Positions 17,956 to 28,146 of a DNA stretch of 64,000 nucleotides are shown here, piece after piece (position 1 is the first letter of the stretch; every line of letters begins with the position of its first letter). The position numbers were made by a program, and so were the translations under genes. This DNA is from Nostocales cyanobacterium LEGE 11386 (lineage in GTDB: Bacteria; Cyanobacteriota; Cyanobacteriia; Cyanobacteriales; Nostocaceae), in contig JADEXK010000011.1 of NCBI GenBank assembly GCA_015207155.1, positions 1-64,000 of the forward strand, written 5' to 3'. The notes below the pieces were generated by a model. It was not told the DNA's origin. It searched no databases and worked only from the letters and a program-made list of their open reading frames with translations.

Positions 17956-19182
17956 GTGATTTCATGGAGTTCCAACTGTACAGACCCTACTAAAGAAGAT
18001 TTTGATGGGTCAAACCCCCTCAAGCAAATAATTAGTATCGATTACCATCATCCCTTAGAGTGGCAAAACCTAAAAAGCTATCCCTTAGGCTTATCTCAAG
18101 AAGAACAGTCGCTTGAAAATATGCAAGTAGTGCCTGCTTGGATGAAAATTGATATTAATTATGGTTACGATTCATTAATCTCTAGAACGCTACAAACTAA
18201 AGGTTCTACAGTGGTGAATGGCTTTGATTCAGAATCGCCAAAAGTCCTGGTAGTTGACGACCATACAGCGAGTCGGATGACTGCTGCTGCTCTTTTGTCG
18301 ATGGAAGGGTACGAAGTTATTGAGGCAGATAGTGGTGCTACTGCTGTGGTACTGGTGAAACAAAAACAACCAGATTTAATTTTGCTGGATGTAATGATGC
18401 CGGGAATGGATGGTTTTGAAGTTTGCCAGATGCTCAAGCAGGATGAACGTACTAGGTTAATACCAATAATTTTTATTACAGCTTTAAATGACAGGCGATC
18501 GCGCATCCGGGGAATTGAAGTAGGGGGAGACGATTTTCTGACCAAACCTTTTGACCGTGTAGAATTAGCAGCACGGGTAAAGTCTTTGGTGCGGCAAAAG
18601 CGGTTGAATGAAGACTTAGACCACGCGGAAAAAGTACTATTTTCTATTGCTAGGGCTATTGAAAGTCGTGACCCCAACACAGGCGATCACTGCGAACGCC
18701 TAGTCAAACTAGGGCAGGCTTTTGGTGAATACCTCAATCTTCAACGTTACGAAATTCGAGATTTAATGTGGGGCGGTTATCTTCACGATATCGGTAAAGT
18801 GGGTATTCCTGACGCGGTATTACTGAAACAAGGCAAACTCACCCCCGAAGAGTGGGAAATTATGAGACAGCATGTTTTAATTGGGGAAAAAATCTGCCAG
18901 CCACTACGCAGTGTGCAGGGTGTAATTCCCATTATTCGCCATCACCATGAGCGCTGGGATGGCTCAGGCTACCCCGATGGATTGAAGGGAGATGAAATTC
19001 CCTATTTAGCACAGGTATTTCAAATCATTGATATTTATGATGCTCTAACCAGCGAACGACCTTATAAAAAAGAGTTTACTTTAGAAGCAGCATTGTCTGT
19101 AATGCAGCAAGAAAGCGATTCAGGTTGGCGCAATCCTAAATTAGTACAACAGTTTGGAGAGTTTGTCCACTCTTTGGTATGA
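17956..19182 (+). CDS. Response regulator with HD-GYP c-di-GMP phosphodiesterase domain
   Basis: A 408-residue protein from a GTG start preceded by GGGGTG. Residues 1-90 are a non-conserved extension. A receiver domain follows (VLVVDDHTASR, phospho-acceptor Asp in LILLDVMMPG near residue 153, Lys in LTKPFD near 207). The C-terminal HD-GYP domain carries GDHCERLV, HDIGKVGIPD, HHHERWDGSGYPDGLKG and a final ALTSERPYK, all residues expected for the metal-dependent hydrolysis of cyclic di-GMP. It resembles RpfG. No partner kinase is adjacent, so the phosphodonor is unknown. Possible NtcA-type sites lie far upstream. An alternative start at an internal ATG (18121) would only remove the extension. 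Confidence 0.92.
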   Translation: MISWSSNCTDPTKEDFDGSNPLKQIISIDYHHPLEWQNLKSYPLGLSQEEQSLENMQVVPAWMKIDINYGYDSLISRTLQTKGSTVVNGFDSESPKVLVVDDHTASRMTAAALLSMEGYEVIEADSGATAVVLVKQKQPDLILLDVMMPGMDGFEVCQMLKQDERTRLIPIIFITALNDRRSRIRGIEVGGDDFLTKPFDRVELAARVKSLVRQKRLNEDLDHAEKVLFSIARAIESRDPNTGDHCERLVKLGQAFGEYLNLQRYEIRDLMWGGYLHDIGKVGIPDAVLLKQGKLTPEEWEIMRQHVLIGEKICQPLRSVQGVIPIIRHHHERWDGSGYPDGLKGDEIPYLAQVFQIIDIYDALTSERPYKKEFTLEAALSVMQQESDSGWRNPKLVQQFGEFVHSLV

Positions 19183-19488
19183 GCTACGGTGTACACACAA
19201 ATCATCTGATCCCCCTAAATCCCCCTTAAAAAGGGGGACTTGAAGAAGTTTTCCCCCCTTTTCAAGGGCAGGGCTGTTTCATTCCCTAAAACAGGTAAAA
19301 TTGCAAGGGTGGATGGGGAAAAAGAACTTAATATTAGTAATTTCCCCTTGTCTCCTTGTCCCCTTCCCTCCGCCCCATACTTGAGTAAATTTTGGTGTTC
19401 GCTAGATTAGCTGATATGATTTGAGCCTAAATCTATCTCAAAGTATCAAGCGCGAAAGCGTAATTCACTGATAGCTTATAGCTTAATT
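19183..19488. other. Intergenic region with CCCCCTT/AAGGGGG repeat
   Basis: Contains a common Nostoc-type repeat with the perfect hairpin CCCCCTT-AAA-AAGGGGG at 19221-19237, followed by further C-rich filler to about 19375. The hairpin may help end the upstream transcript but has no T tract. The glmU promoter must lie in the last 100 bp. Confidence 0.55.
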
Positions 19489-20838
19489 ATGGTAGTTGTA
19501 GCAATTCTAGCGGCGGGACGCGGCACCAGGATGAAATCACACCTACCCAAAGTTTTACATTCTTTGGGTGGGCGATCGCTAGTTGAGAGAGTTCTTGACA
19601 GTGTAGAACCGCTTTCGCCCTCACGGCGGATGGTGATTGTAGGATATCAAGCCCAAGAAGTGAAATCAGCCATGCACTCCCCCCGCTTGGAGTTTGTTGA
19701 ACAGACTGTACAGATGGGAACAGGTCATGCCATTCAGCAATTACTGCCTCATCTTGAGGGGTACACTGGTGATTTACTGGTACTAAATGGCGATGTACCG
19801 TTGTTACGCACCCAAACCCTGCAACAGCTATGGCAAACTCACCAAGAAAATCATAACGCCGCCACTATCCTCACCTCTCACATACCTGAACCCAAAGGCT
19901 ACGGGCGCGTTTTTTGTAACAGTGAAAATGTAGTACAGCAAATTGTTGAAGACAAAGACTGTACTGCTGCTCAAAGACAAAATCGGCGGATTAACGCTGG
20001 GGTTTACTGCTTTCGCTGGCAGGATTTAGCTGAGGTTTTGCCCCATCTACAAGCAAATAATACCCAACAAGAATATTATCTTACAGATGCTGTCACCCAA
20101 GTAGGAAAGGTGATGGCAGTGGATGTGGAAGATTATCAAGAAATTCTTGGTATCAACGATCGCTTGCAATTGGCAACGGCTTACGATATTTTGCAGAGGC
20201 GTGTTAAGGAAAAATGGATGAGGGCGGGTGTGACTTTAATAGACCCTAACAGCATCACCATTGATGACACTGTGGAATTACAGCCGGATGTAATCATTGA
20301 ACCTCAAACCCATCTGCGGGGAAATACGACGATTCAAACAGGAAGTCGCATTGGGCCTGGAAGTTTAATTGAAAATAGCCAATTGGGTGAAAACGTTACC
20401 GTCCAATATTCGGTAGTCACTGATAGCATCGTACAGACAGGAACTCGGATTGGGCCTTATGCTCATCTGCGCGGTCATGCACAAGTAGGCGCTAATTGCC
20501 GTGTGGGCAACTTTGTAGAATTGAAAAATACCCAATTAGGCGATCGCACTAACGTCGCACATCTATCATATTTAGGTGATACTACTACGGGTAATCAGGT
20601 GAATATCGGTGCCGGTACAATTACGGCTAACTATGATGGAGTGAAAAAACATCCTACCAAAATAGGCGATCGCACTAAAACTGGTTCTAACAGTGTTTTA
20701 GTCGCACCAATCACTTTGGGAGATGATGTTTATGTAGCTGCTGGTTCAACGGTTACAGAAGATGTTCCTGATGATTCACTAGTGATTGCTCGTAGCCGTC
20801 AGGTGGTTAAACCAGGTTGGCAACAGAAAACCCAATGA
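19489..20838 (+). CDS. glmU: Bifunctional GlcNAc-1-P uridyltransferase / GlcN-1-P acetyltransferase
   Basis: A 449-residue cytoplasmic enzyme making UDP-GlcNAc for peptidoglycan and outer-membrane glycans. The N-terminal pyrophosphorylase domain has [18 protein letters not shown] (residues 6-23), GTGHAIQQ and VLNGDVPLL. From about 250 a left-handed beta helix of hexapeptide repeats ([33 protein letters not shown]) forms the acetyltransferase. Length matches the family. Start ATG at 19489. It is followed by a strong terminator and is likely monocistronic. Confidence 0.97.
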   Translation: MVVVAILAAGRGTRMKSHLPKVLHSLGGRSLVERVLDSVEPLSPSRRMVIVGYQAQEVKSAMHSPRLEFVEQTVQMGTGHAIQQLLPHLEGYTGDLLVLNGDVPLLRTQTLQQLWQTHQENHNAATILTSHIPEPKGYGRVFCNSENVVQQIVEDKDCTAAQRQNRRINAGVYCFRWQDLAEVLPHLQANNTQQEYYLTDAVTQVGKVMAVDVEDYQEILGINDRLQLATAYDILQRRVKEKWMRAGVTLIDPNSITIDDTVELQPDVIIEPQTHLRGNTTIQTGSRIGPGSLIENSQLGENVTVQYSVVTDSIVQTGTRIGPYAHLRGHAQVGANCRVGNFVELKNTQLGDRTNVAHLSYLGDTTTGNQVNIGAGTITANYDGVKKHPTKIGDRTKTGSNSVLVAPITLGDDVYVAAGSTVTEDVPDDSLVIARSRQVVKPGWQQKTQ

Positions 20839-20938
20839 AGAGTGCTGAGTATGGTAAATCCATCATGATGGTTGGGTTGTTAGCAATATTTAAGACAATT
20901 GACAGCAAAAATTTAGATTTTGGTCAATAAATTAGATA

Positions 20939-20977
20939 ATATGGCTATTTTTATAATAAAAAATAGTCATATTTTTT
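20939..20977 (+). terminator. Intrinsic terminator of glmU
   Basis: A 14-bp stem with one G-T wobble (20939-20952 with 20959-20972; ATATGGCTATTTTT against AAAAATAGTCATAT) runs straight into TTTTT on the plus strand, about 100 bp after the glmU stop. Confidence 0.8.
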
Positions 20978-21209
20978 AGGTTTTACTATTGTTGAAAGTA
21001 GGGCTTCAGGTAATCCATGGCTATAACTTCTGAAAGCGTGAACTTTCCAATTTAGTTATCTATAATAGAGATAGATTTAGATAAAAACCTGTTTTAAGAA
21101 AATTTCCTTTAGAAAATCATCTATTTGACCTTAGGAATAAATTCCTTAATTGCCTTCCTGATGAATGGTGTTGCCTTTTCTAAAGATATCCACATCAAGG
21201 ATAGTCCTA
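20978..21209. promoter_or_regulatory. Upstream region of the Crp-family gene
   Basis: AT-rich sequence with TATAATAGAGATAG around 21061-21074, where TATAAT could be a -10 box. No operator recognised. Confidence 0.35.
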
Positions 21210-21947
21210 ATGTCAACAAATAATCATACCCTGGAATCAAGACAAAATCGTCTACTCGCTGCTTTACCTAAATCTGACTATGAGCGGCTTATTCCTCACC
21301 TAAAACCAGTTTCGCTTTCACTTCAGAAAATCCTTTTACAGCCAGCAGAACCTATTACACATGTCTATTTTCCCCATAGAGCAATAGTTTCTTTAATATC
21401 CACGATGGAAAACGGCTCCTCAGTGGAAGTCGGTATGGTGAGTAATGAAGGGATGGTGGGTATACCTGTAATTTTGGGAAGCAACTCATCGAATACAACA
21501 GCCATTGTGCAAGTCTCCGACGGCGGGATGCAGATGCCAGCAGATGTATTAAAGAGTGAATTTAAACGTGGTGGAGTGCTACAAGATTTGCTGTTGCGCT
21601 ACTTACATACTCTATATACCCAAGTTTCCCAAGGGGCTGCCTGCAATCGTCTCCATACCCTGGAACAACGCCTTGCGCGTTGGTTGTTGACAGTCTCTGA
21701 CCGTATGGAATCAGATGATTTTCCCCTCACTCAAGAATTTATAGCTCAGATGCTGGGTGTACGCCGTTCTGGTGTCACTGTGGCGGCTAACTCCCTTAGC
21801 CAAAAGGGAATTATCTACTACAATCGGGGTAATATTAGCATCCAGAATCGCTACGCTTTAGAGGCTACTTCCTGCGAATGTTATCAAGTGCTGAAAGACG
21901 AATTTGATCGACTTCTGGGCAAAGGGTCAGATCGCAGTCACCAATAA
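21210..21947 (+). CDS. Crp/Fnr-family transcriptional regulator
   Basis: About 245 residues from the ATG at 21210, preceded by AAGGA at 9 bp, which is why I choose it over an in-frame start at 21165. An N-terminal cyclic-nucleotide-binding-type beta barrel (LLQPAEPITHVYFPHRAIVSLIS, VEVGMVSNEGMVGIP) is followed by a long helix and a winged-helix DNA-binding part (LTQEFIAQMLGVRRSGVTVAANSL). The Arg-Ser signature of cAMP-binding Crp is not evident, and no Cys cluster for an Fe-S centre is present at the N terminus, so the effector is unknown. Cyanobacteria have many such regulators. A receiver-domain gene follows after 155 bp, on the same strand. Confidence 0.88.
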   Translation: MSTNNHTLESRQNRLLAALPKSDYERLIPHLKPVSLSLQKILLQPAEPITHVYFPHRAIVSLISTMENGSSVEVGMVSNEGMVGIPVILGSNSSNTTAIVQVSDGGMQMPADVLKSEFKRGGVLQDLLLRYLHTLYTQVSQGAACNRLHTLEQRLARWLLTVSDRMESDDFPLTQEFIAQMLGVRRSGVTVAANSLSQKGIIYYNRGNISIQNRYALEATSCECYQVLKDEFDRLLGKGSDRSHQ

Positions 21948-22102
21948 ATGTTTCGCAGTTTCTATGTGCGAAACCGGACAGACACCCATAGTTGAGTTTT
22001 TGTAACCTGAAAACAGTTGTGCAATTTAATGCCACTTAAAAGAGCCTGCATTTTGATGTCATTGCTACTTCAGGTATTAAAACTACACGAGGACAATATT
22101 TA

Positions 22103-22546
22103 ATGTACTCTCAATCCAGTTCAGTCGGTGGTCTGCGTTTGCTCATTGTTGATGATGATGCTGACACAAGGCAAATTCTCTCTATCTTGTTTGAATTAGA
22201 AGGAGCAAAAGTTGTGGCTGTGGCTTCAGCAAGCGAGGCTTTAGAAGTAATCACTAATTTTCAACCGGATATCTTTATTAGCGATATATGTCTACCAGAT
22301 GAAGATGGCTATTCATTGCTACGAAAAATCAGGAATTTGGTGTCAGAGCAAGAAAAATTTATTCCTGCTATTGCTCTAACAGGATCTGCGAGGGAGGAAA
22401 ACCGTACATATGCATTTGCCGCAGGTTTTCAGAGGCACTTATATAAGCCGATAAATTTAGATGAATTAGTTTATGAGGTTGCTAGTTTAGCTGGAAACAA
22501 ACCAGCATTTTGTTGGACAAGCGATCGTAATTTAGTCAAATCGTAA
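22103..22546 (+). CDS. Single-domain response regulator (CheY-like)
   Basis: A 147-residue receiver with no output domain. LLIVDDDADTRQ holds the acidic pair, the phospho-acceptor Asp is in IFISDICLPDEDGY, the Thr is in AIALTGSA, and the Lys is in HLYKPINLDEL. A GAGGA ribosome-binding site lies 10 bp before the ATG. It follows the Crp-type gene on the same strand with a gap of 155 bp, so co-transcription is possible but not shown. Partner kinase unknown. Confidence 0.92.
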   Translation: MYSQSSSVGGLRLLIVDDDADTRQILSILFELEGAKVVAVASASEALEVITNFQPDIFISDICLPDEDGYSLLRKIRNLVSEQEKFIPAIALTGSAREENRTYAFAAGFQRHLYKPINLDELVYEVASLAGNKPAFCWTSDRNLVKS

Positions 22547-22598
22547 TTTTTCAATTTGCATATTTGCATTATCTGCATAGTCTTACTAGTTAACTTTT

Positions 22599-22627
22599 CC
22601 CCGCTTGTAAAAAACGGGGATTTTAAT
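22599..22627 (+). terminator. Terminator after the receiver gene
   Basis: CCCCG (22599-22603) pairs with CGGGG (22615-22619) around an A-rich loop and is followed by ATTTTAATT. The stem is short, so termination efficiency is uncertain. Confidence 0.5.
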
Positions 22628-23240
22628 TGTATATTATTGCGGCTAAGGGGGAAAGGTTTGATTTCACCCATTAACTTTGGTTAATATCATAATAATTTTT
22701 AATTAGAGTAGTAATTTATGCTTATAGTCATCCTCAAAATAAATATATTTAAGCAAAAATTAGAGAAGTTTCATTTTTAAATATCTCAATAAATTTGAGA
22801 ATATTAATTAATCTATAAGAATTTCACTGGTATGATGAAATACTAATATGATACTAAAAAATTTAATGGTGAAATATCATACATTAATTTTAAGTACATT
22901 AGTCTCGATTGAGAACTTAGATAGGAGGAGTAGTTTTTGAGACAAAAATTATCTTAGACTACTGTTACTGGTGCTACTTATATGCATCATTATCAGTAGG
23001 ATAAATGAAAGACTTGTCATACATCCAGCTTTATGCTTTTTTGGTTGCGAATTAAAGCTTTGAGGTTCATAGCTAATTAAAAATTTCGACTTAGCTGGTC
23101 TAAAATTTAGCTATCAGTATTGACAATCTAGAAATAATCGAATAACAAGGTGGCAGCATCATAAAAAAATGCATTAGCTCATCCCTGCCAAAAGACTCAG
23201 TAACGCTCTTAACGAAAACTTCACACGATTAACATAAATC
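22628..23240. other. AT-rich intergenic region
   Basis: More than 600 bp, very AT-rich, with no credible open frame. I see scattered short palindromes only. A GGAGGAG sequence at 22924-22930 precedes TTTTTGAG but no start codon follows at a useful distance. Confidence 0.5.
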
Positions 23241-23477
23241 ATGCCACAAAATACTGATTACAAAGCTGCCAATTCAACAACTCAACCAATCGCTTATAAA
23301 GCACGCCTGAATTCTTGGGCGATCGCTCGTTTACTTCCTGATACACAACGAGAAATTGTGGCTCGTTTCCGCAGTCGTTCTGATGCAGATGGTTATATGC
23401 AGCACCTCAGCCAAACTACACCAGATGCTACCTTTGTCGTTGTTTTTGATTGCCAACGTGAAGAAGCTGTAATTTAG
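23241..23477 (+). CDS. Small conserved cyanobacterial hypothetical protein, 78 aa
   Basis: A compact soluble protein: NSWAIARLLPDTQREIVARFRSRSDADGYMQHLSQTTPDATFVVVFD (key parts NSWAIARLLPD, VARFRSRSDADGYM, FVVVFD). The pattern helix-strand-helix-strand resembles small proteins known only as cyanobacterial hypotheticals; I recall similar short proteins but no function. No signal or membrane segment. ATG start at 23241 preceded by AT-rich sequence without a strong Shine-Dalgarno. Ends in EEAVI. A GCGATCGC octamer lies inside and two just after the gene. Confidence 0.7.
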   Translation: MPQNTDYKAANSTTQPIAYKARLNSWAIARLLPDTQREIVARFRSRSDADGYMQHLSQTTPDATFVVVFDCQREEAVI

Positions 23478-23768
23478 AGTTATGATGTAGGCGATCGCAC
23501 TTATAGGGTAATGCAATCATGCGATCGCCTTTATAGGGAACAGGTGACAGGTGACACAAAGAGAGATTGAGCCAGGTTTTGATATTTTAATTATTTTTAA
23601 TTCATATAAATCAAAGAGCAAAATCTAATTCATGGATATAGAAGTTTTATTTAAATTTTGCCAAAACAACTTACACCTCTATTCCCTGTAACCTGTAACC
23701 CATAACCTAATCAAGCTAGAAAAGACCCAATTAAATGATGCTAACTTGGGTCATTTCAAGTAAACATC

Positions 23769-23969
23769 TTAACGAGATTCAGTTCCTTGATTAGGACTAC
23801 CTGCTACAGTATCTTCTCCTGGTGACTCTGGTTCAGCACCGGGTTGGGTATCTGTTTCAGCAGCGTTGCCAGTCTTGCGGATACTAGGCTCAACGGGTGT
23901 TTGATAACCACCAGAAGCGCTGGGAGTAGTATTTTTATCGTTAGATTTTTGTTTTTGCTCTTTGGGCAT
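23769..23969 (-). CDS. Small disordered hypothetical protein, 66 aa
   Basis: MPKEQKQKSNDK then Thr/Pro/Ser/Gly/Glu-rich sequence to the end (TPSASGGYQTP, PGAEPESPGED). There is no hydrophobic core, so it is probably intrinsically disordered. A good AGGAG lies 10 bp upstream of the ATG on the minus strand, which supports translation. Neighbours are convergent/divergent and give no hint of function. Confidence 0.55.
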   Translation of the reverse strand: MPKEQKQKSNDKNTTPSASGGYQTPVEPSIRKTGNAAETDTQPGAEPESPGEDTVAGSPNQGTESR

Positions 23970-24207
23970 AACTACAAACTCCTGTATTTAATCTTGGCAT
24001 TATTTTAAGAAGATCAGGAGTGCGAATTTATCTATCCAGAATCTGGTTATGCCTGATTTATTCCTCTGTCGGAAGTATTATTTAGTACTAATTATTTTTG
24101 CTTTCAAGAATTTACATAGCTGACGCTAGAGCAGTAACGCTAGATTAAATCAAGGAGAGAACTAACGCGCGTAAGTTCCCAACGTTCAATCCTTTTAAAA
24201 AAACATT

Positions 24208-25584
24208 ATGACATTTAATTACGACTTGTTTGTCATTGGTGCTGGTTCTGGGGGTTTGGCATCTGCCAAACGTGCAGCTAGCTATGGAGCAAAAGTAGCG
24301 ATCGCCGAGCAAGATTTAGTCGGTGGTACTTGTGTAATTCGCGGTTGTATTCCCAAAAAACTCATGGTCTATGGCTCGCATTTTCCCGCACTCTTCCGGG
24401 ATGCAGCAGGCTACGGCTGGAAGATAGGTGATGCCAAGTTGGACTGGGAATATTTCATCACATCCATAGATCAGGAAGTCCGGCGGCTGTCACAATTACA
24501 CATCAGTTTGTTAGCAAAAGCGGGAGTTGAATTCATTCCCCATCGCGCCACTTTGGTAGATATCCACACACTAGAAGTTGATGGACGCAAAATCACGGCA
24601 GACAAAATTTTAATTGCTGTTGGCGGACGTCCCATCAAACCAGATTTGCCAGGGATGGAATATGGCATTACTTCCAACGATATGTTTCATCTGCCATCAC
24701 AACCAAAACACATTGCCATTCTGGGTGCTGGTTATATCGGTACAGAATTTGCCTGTATTATGAATGGTTTGGGTTCTCAGGTGACGCAGATTAACCGCCA
24801 AGAACTGATATTGAAGGGTTTTGATGAAGATATCCGCAGAGGAATTCAGGAGGGAATGGCAAATCACGGCATTCGCATCATCCCTAATACTGAAGTGACA
24901 GCAGTGGAACAAATATCAGCCGGGTTGAAGTTAAATTTATCTGGAGAACATGAAGAACCAGTAATTGCCGATAGGTTATTAGTGGCGACCGGTCGGATTC
25001 CCAACATTGATGGATTGGGTTTGGAAAACGCTGGAGTTGATGTCGTCCCTGGTTCTGAGGAAGGGCCGGGGTACAGCACTACAAATGCGATCGCTGTTAA
25101 TGAATATAGTCAAACTAATCAACCGCATATCTTTGCTGTGGGTGATGTCACTGATCGCCTGAATTTAACTCCTGTGGCGATTGGTGAAGGTCGAGCCTTT
25201 GCCGACAGTGAATTTGGTAATAACCGCCAAGCATTTAGTCATCAAAATGTACCAACAGCAGTATTTTCTACTCCAGAAGCGGCGACAGTAGGCTGTACGG
25301 AAGCCGAAGCACGAGCAAAAGTTGGTGAGGCTGTAAAAATTTATCACACTCGTTTCCGCCCCGTGTATCATAGCTTGACTGGTCAGCAAGAGCGAATCAC
25401 CATGAAGTTGGTGGTGGATGCTAATACCGATAAAGTATTGGGCGCTCACATGGTAGGAGACAACGCAGCTGAGATAATTCAAGGTGTGGCGATCGCAGTG
25501 AAAATGAACGCGACTAAACAAGATTTTGACGCTACTGTCGGTATTCATCCTACAATCGCAGAAGAATTCGTTACTATGCGGTAA
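24208..25584 (+). CDS. gor: Glutathione-disulfide reductase
   Basis: A 458-residue flavoprotein that reduces GSSG with NADPH in the cytoplasm. FAD-binding VIGAGSGGLASAKRAA at the N terminus; redox-active disulfide Cys42-Cys47 in GGTCVIRGCIPKK, the CVIRGC form typical of glutathione reductases of plants and cyanobacteria; NADPH-binding IAILGAGYIGTEFA around residue 170; FAD-contacting FAVGDVTDRLNLTPVA near 311; and the catalytic His in VGIHPTIAEE near the C terminus. Length is normal. The gene is followed after 24 bp by a palindromic repeat and then an esterase-like gene, so read-through is possible. Confidence 0.95.
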   Translation: MTFNYDLFVIGAGSGGLASAKRAASYGAKVAIAEQDLVGGTCVIRGCIPKKLMVYGSHFPALFRDAAGYGWKIGDAKLDWEYFITSIDQEVRRLSQLHISLLAKAGVEFIPHRATLVDIHTLEVDGRKITADKILIAVGGRPIKPDLPGMEYGITSNDMFHLPSQPKHIAILGAGYIGTEFACIMNGLGSQVTQINRQELILKGFDEDIRRGIQEGMANHGIRIIPNTEVTAVEQISAGLKLNLSGEHEEPVIADRLLVATGRIPNIDGLGLENAGVDVVPGSEEGPGYSTTNAIAVNEYSQTNQPHIFAVGDVTDRLNLTPVAIGEGRAFADSEFGNNRQAFSHQNVPTAVFSTPEAATVGCTEAEARAKVGEAVKIYHTRFRPVYHSLTGQQERITMKLVVDANTDKVLGAHMVGDNAAEIIQGVAIAVKMNATKQDFDATVGIHPTIAEEFVTMR

Positions 25585-25608
25585 ATATAATATCCGCCAA
25601 ATCACAGT

Positions 25609-25659
25609 TCGTAGTAGGGACTTTAGTCCCGAAAGCCAGGACTAAAGTCCTGACTACGA
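25609..25659. repeat. Palindromic GGACTTTAGTCC intergenic repeat, copy 1
   Basis: TCGTAGTAGGGACTTTAGTCC and its near-inverse (GGACTAAAGTCCTGACTACGA) face each other across a short CGAAAGCCA-type loop, each about 20 nt. The same family occurs at 29824-29901. It may act as a terminator for gor. Confidence 0.75.
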
Positions 25660-25707
25660 GCTATTACGCTCATCTTTTTAATAGTTGCGGACTTAAATCT
25701 TTCAATT

Positions 25708-26346
25708 TTGAATTACTACATTTACCTACACGGTTTTGCTTCTAGTCCTCAATCTGCCAAAGCAAGGGATATAAGCGAGCGCTTTGCCAAAATTCCGCTC
25801 AAGCTCAAAATCCCCGATCTAAATGCTGGTGATTTTTCTCAGTTGACAATCACGCGTCAGCTAACTCAAGTTGCAGCAGAATTTCCTGACGATTCTGCCC
25901 CAGTGACGCTGATTGGTTCTAGTTTAGGCGGTTTGACATCTGCTCACTTAGCAGAGAAATATGCACAAGTGCAACGCCTAGTTTTACTAGCGCCAGCTTT
26001 TGGGTTTTTATCTCATTGGTTGCCTAAGCTAGGAGATGAAGAGATACAGCGTTGGCAACGAGAAAAGTATCTCATGATTCACCATTATGGAGAAGGGCGA
26101 TCGCTCCCCCTAAGTTACGATTTCCTGACAGATGCGGCTGAATATCAAGAAGATATGTTGCAACGTCCCATTCCCACTTTGATTTTGCATGGAAAACAAG
26201 ATGAAGTCATCCCCATTACGGCCAGTCGAGAATTTGCGCGATCTCGTCCTTGGGTAGAATTGATAGAACTCGACAGCGATCACGCTTTAGGCAATGTCAT
26301 GGCAGAAATTTGGCAAGCAATTCACCTATTCTGTCAGTTGCCCTAA
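25708..26346 (+). CDS. YqiA-like alpha/beta-hydrolase (esterase)
   Basis: A 212-residue alpha/beta hydrolase of the UPF0227/YqiA type. N-terminal [17 protein letters not shown], nucleophile elbow [10 protein letters not shown] (Ser near residue 73), the acid in [12 protein letters not shown] near 163 and the His in DSDHALGN near 193 complete a catalytic triad. Natural substrate unknown. No ATG is available at the conserved N terminus; translation probably begins at the TTG at 25708, which puts YYIYLHGF next to the start, as in relatives. hisC follows after 74 bp on the same strand. Confidence 0.85.
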   Translation: MNYYIYLHGFASSPQSAKARDISERFAKIPLKLKIPDLNAGDFSQLTITRQLTQVAAEFPDDSAPVTLIGSSLGGLTSAHLAEKYAQVQRLVLLAPAFGFLSHWLPKLGDEEIQRWQREKYLMIHHYGEGRSLPLSYDFLTDAAEYQEDMLQRPIPTLILHGKQDEVIPITASREFARSRPWVELIELDSDHALGNVMAEIWQAIHLFCQLP

Positions 26347-26420
26347 AGCTTTACAATATAAGACCGATTCTTGGGAAATCCAGATGCAATCTGATAAGTC
26401 TTAATTACGAATTAAATTAT

Positions 26421-27572
26421 ATGCTCCCCTTTATCCGGTCAGATTTAGCTCAATTCACTGCTTACAAGCCCCACCCCAGCAGCGATACAGCCGCAGCAGT
26501 TCCCGTGCAGCTTGATCGGCTAGATACGAATGAAAGCCCCTATGATTTGCCGCCTGAGTTAAAAGAAAAACTGGCTTGGACGTATCAGCAGGTAATTGAA
26601 ACAAATCGTTATCCTGATGGGGGACATGAGACACTTAAAAACGCGATCGCACAGTACGTTAATGAGTCAGCGTCCATCTCATCATCTTTGTTGACTGCTG
26701 CCAATATTTCTGTAGGCAATGGTTCAGATGAACTAATTCGCTCTTTATTAATCGCTACCTGTCTGGGAGGAGAAGGGGCAATTTTAGTTGCTCATCCCAC
26801 TTTCTCGATGTACGGGATTTTGGCAAAAACTTTGGGAATTCCTGTGGTAACGGTGGACAGAAATAAAGATAATTTTGAAATTGATTTAACAGCTGCTCAG
26901 TCAGCTTTAGAACAAACTCAAAATCCGCCGATTCGAGTAGTTTTTGTTGTCCATCCCAATTCCCCGACTGCCAATTGTTTAACTGCGGCAGAATTAACTT
27001 GGTTAAAAAATTTAAGTGAGCAAATTTTGGTGGTAATTGATGAAGCTTACTTTGAATTTAGCCAAACTACTTTAGTAGGTGAATTAGCACAGCGTCCTAA
27101 TTGGGTTGTATTACGCACTTTTTCTAAAGCCTTCCGTTTAGCAGCGCTACGCGTTGGTTATTGTGTTGCCCATCCAGAAGCGATCGCTATTTTAGAAAAA
27201 GTCCGCTTACCCTATAATCTTCCCAGTTTCTCCATCGCTGGGGCACTAGCTACTTTGCAAAATCGCCAACTTCTACTAAGCTCAATTTCCCAAACTTTGC
27301 ATGAGCGAGACAAACTCAAAGCAGCTTTATGCCAAAATCCCAAATTACAAGTTACAGAAAGTGCAGCTAACTTTATTTTCCTGCGTCTCCAACCAAATGT
27401 CTTTGATCCACAAGACACTACTTTAAAAAATCTTCACCAACAACTTAGAAGTTCTGGCACACTTGTCCGCGAGATTAGCCAAGGATTGCGAATTACTATC
27501 GGTACATCTGAAGAAAACGCCCGCACCTTCAAGAGAATACAAGCTGCTTTAACAAACCTTGATTCTCAGTAA
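26421..27572 (+). CDS. hisC: Histidinol-phosphate aminotransferase
   Basis: A 383-residue PLP enzyme of histidine biosynthesis, from the ATG at 26421 ([17 protein letters not shown]); the frame runs further upstream but that part overlaps the esterase gene and is not conserved in character. Motifs: [34 protein letters not shown] and the PLP-lysine in [16 protein letters not shown]. Converts imidazole acetol phosphate to histidinol phosphate with glutamate. Could also accept aromatic substrates. The stop is 4 bp from the convergent gene. Confidence 0.93.
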   Translation: MLPFIRSDLAQFTAYKPHPSSDTAAAVPVQLDRLDTNESPYDLPPELKEKLAWTYQQVIETNRYPDGGHETLKNAIAQYVNESASISSSLLTAANISVGNGSDELIRSLLIATCLGGEGAILVAHPTFSMYGILAKTLGIPVVTVDRNKDNFEIDLTAAQSALEQTQNPPIRVVFVVHPNSPTANCLTAAELTWLKNLSEQILVVIDEAYFEFSQTTLVGELAQRPNWVVLRTFSKAFRLAALRVGYCVAHPEAIAILEKVRLPYNLPSFSIAGALATLQNRQLLLSSISQTLHERDKLKAALCQNPKLQVTESAANFIFLRLQPNVFDPQDTTLKNLHQQLRSSGTLVREISQGLRITIGTSEENARTFKRIQAALTNLDSQ

Positions 27573-27576
27573 TTAA

Positions 27577-28128
27577 TTATTTAAACCTGCCACCCAATTC
27601 GTTACCCAAACGGCGTACTATCCCCACCGTTTGTGGTAGCACTCCTACTAAAAGCGCAAAGGCAATATCAGGCATCAGCGCCACCATTTCTGGTGGAAAG
27701 TATTGTTCAAACTGATCTAAAATCTTCTGAACTCGCTGTTGAGGCAAGGGATTTTCTGTAATTTGCTTGATTAAGCGAATCCATTGTCGCCTAATTAAGT
27801 AAGCTTTCTGACGATCCTCATAAGATTCGGGAGTTAATAAAGATAAATTACCTATAGGCAATACCCTTTCACAATCACTATCATAATTCCCGCCAACTGC
27901 TGCACCCGGCCCAGCAAATTCTGCATGATAGCGTTTAAAGAGTATTAACCCATTACGTTTACGACTATTGACAACGAAAACCTTTCCACTATGCAAAAGT
28001 GTGAGGATATCCGAGCCATATGATTGCTCAGTTCCATCTGGCATGACAACATGGTCAAGGAAACTAATGTCAGGGTAGTAAGTTGATACCATAGCAGCTT
28101 GATAGCGTCGGTAGTTTTCGCTATCCAT
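27577..28128 (-). CDS. Conserved hypothetical protein, 183 aa
   Basis: I take the ATG at 28128 (MDSENYRRYQAAMVSTYYPD); the frame is open to a TTG at 28146. The protein reads DISFLDHVVMPDGTEQSYGSD, HSGKVFVVNSRKRNGLILFKRYHAEFAGPG (split: HSGKVFVVNSRKRN and LILFKRYHAEFAGPG), then a helical C terminus (RRQWIRLIKQITENPLPQQRVQKILDQFE). No enzyme motif that I know. A region with PEMVALMPDIAFALLVGVLPQTVG could be a membrane-associated helix. Convergent with hisC with only 4 bp between stops. Function unknown. Confidence 0.72.
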   Translation of the reverse strand: MDSENYRRYQAAMVSTYYPDISFLDHVVMPDGTEQSYGSDILTLLHSGKVFVVNSRKRNGLILFKRYHAEFAGPGAAVGGNYDSDCERVLPIGNLSLLTPESYEDRQKAYLIRRQWIRLIKQITENPLPQQRVQKILDQFEQYFPPEMVALMPDIAFALLVGVLPQTVGIVRRLGNELGGRFK

Positions 28129-28146
28129 GTTTTCTCGAACTTGCAA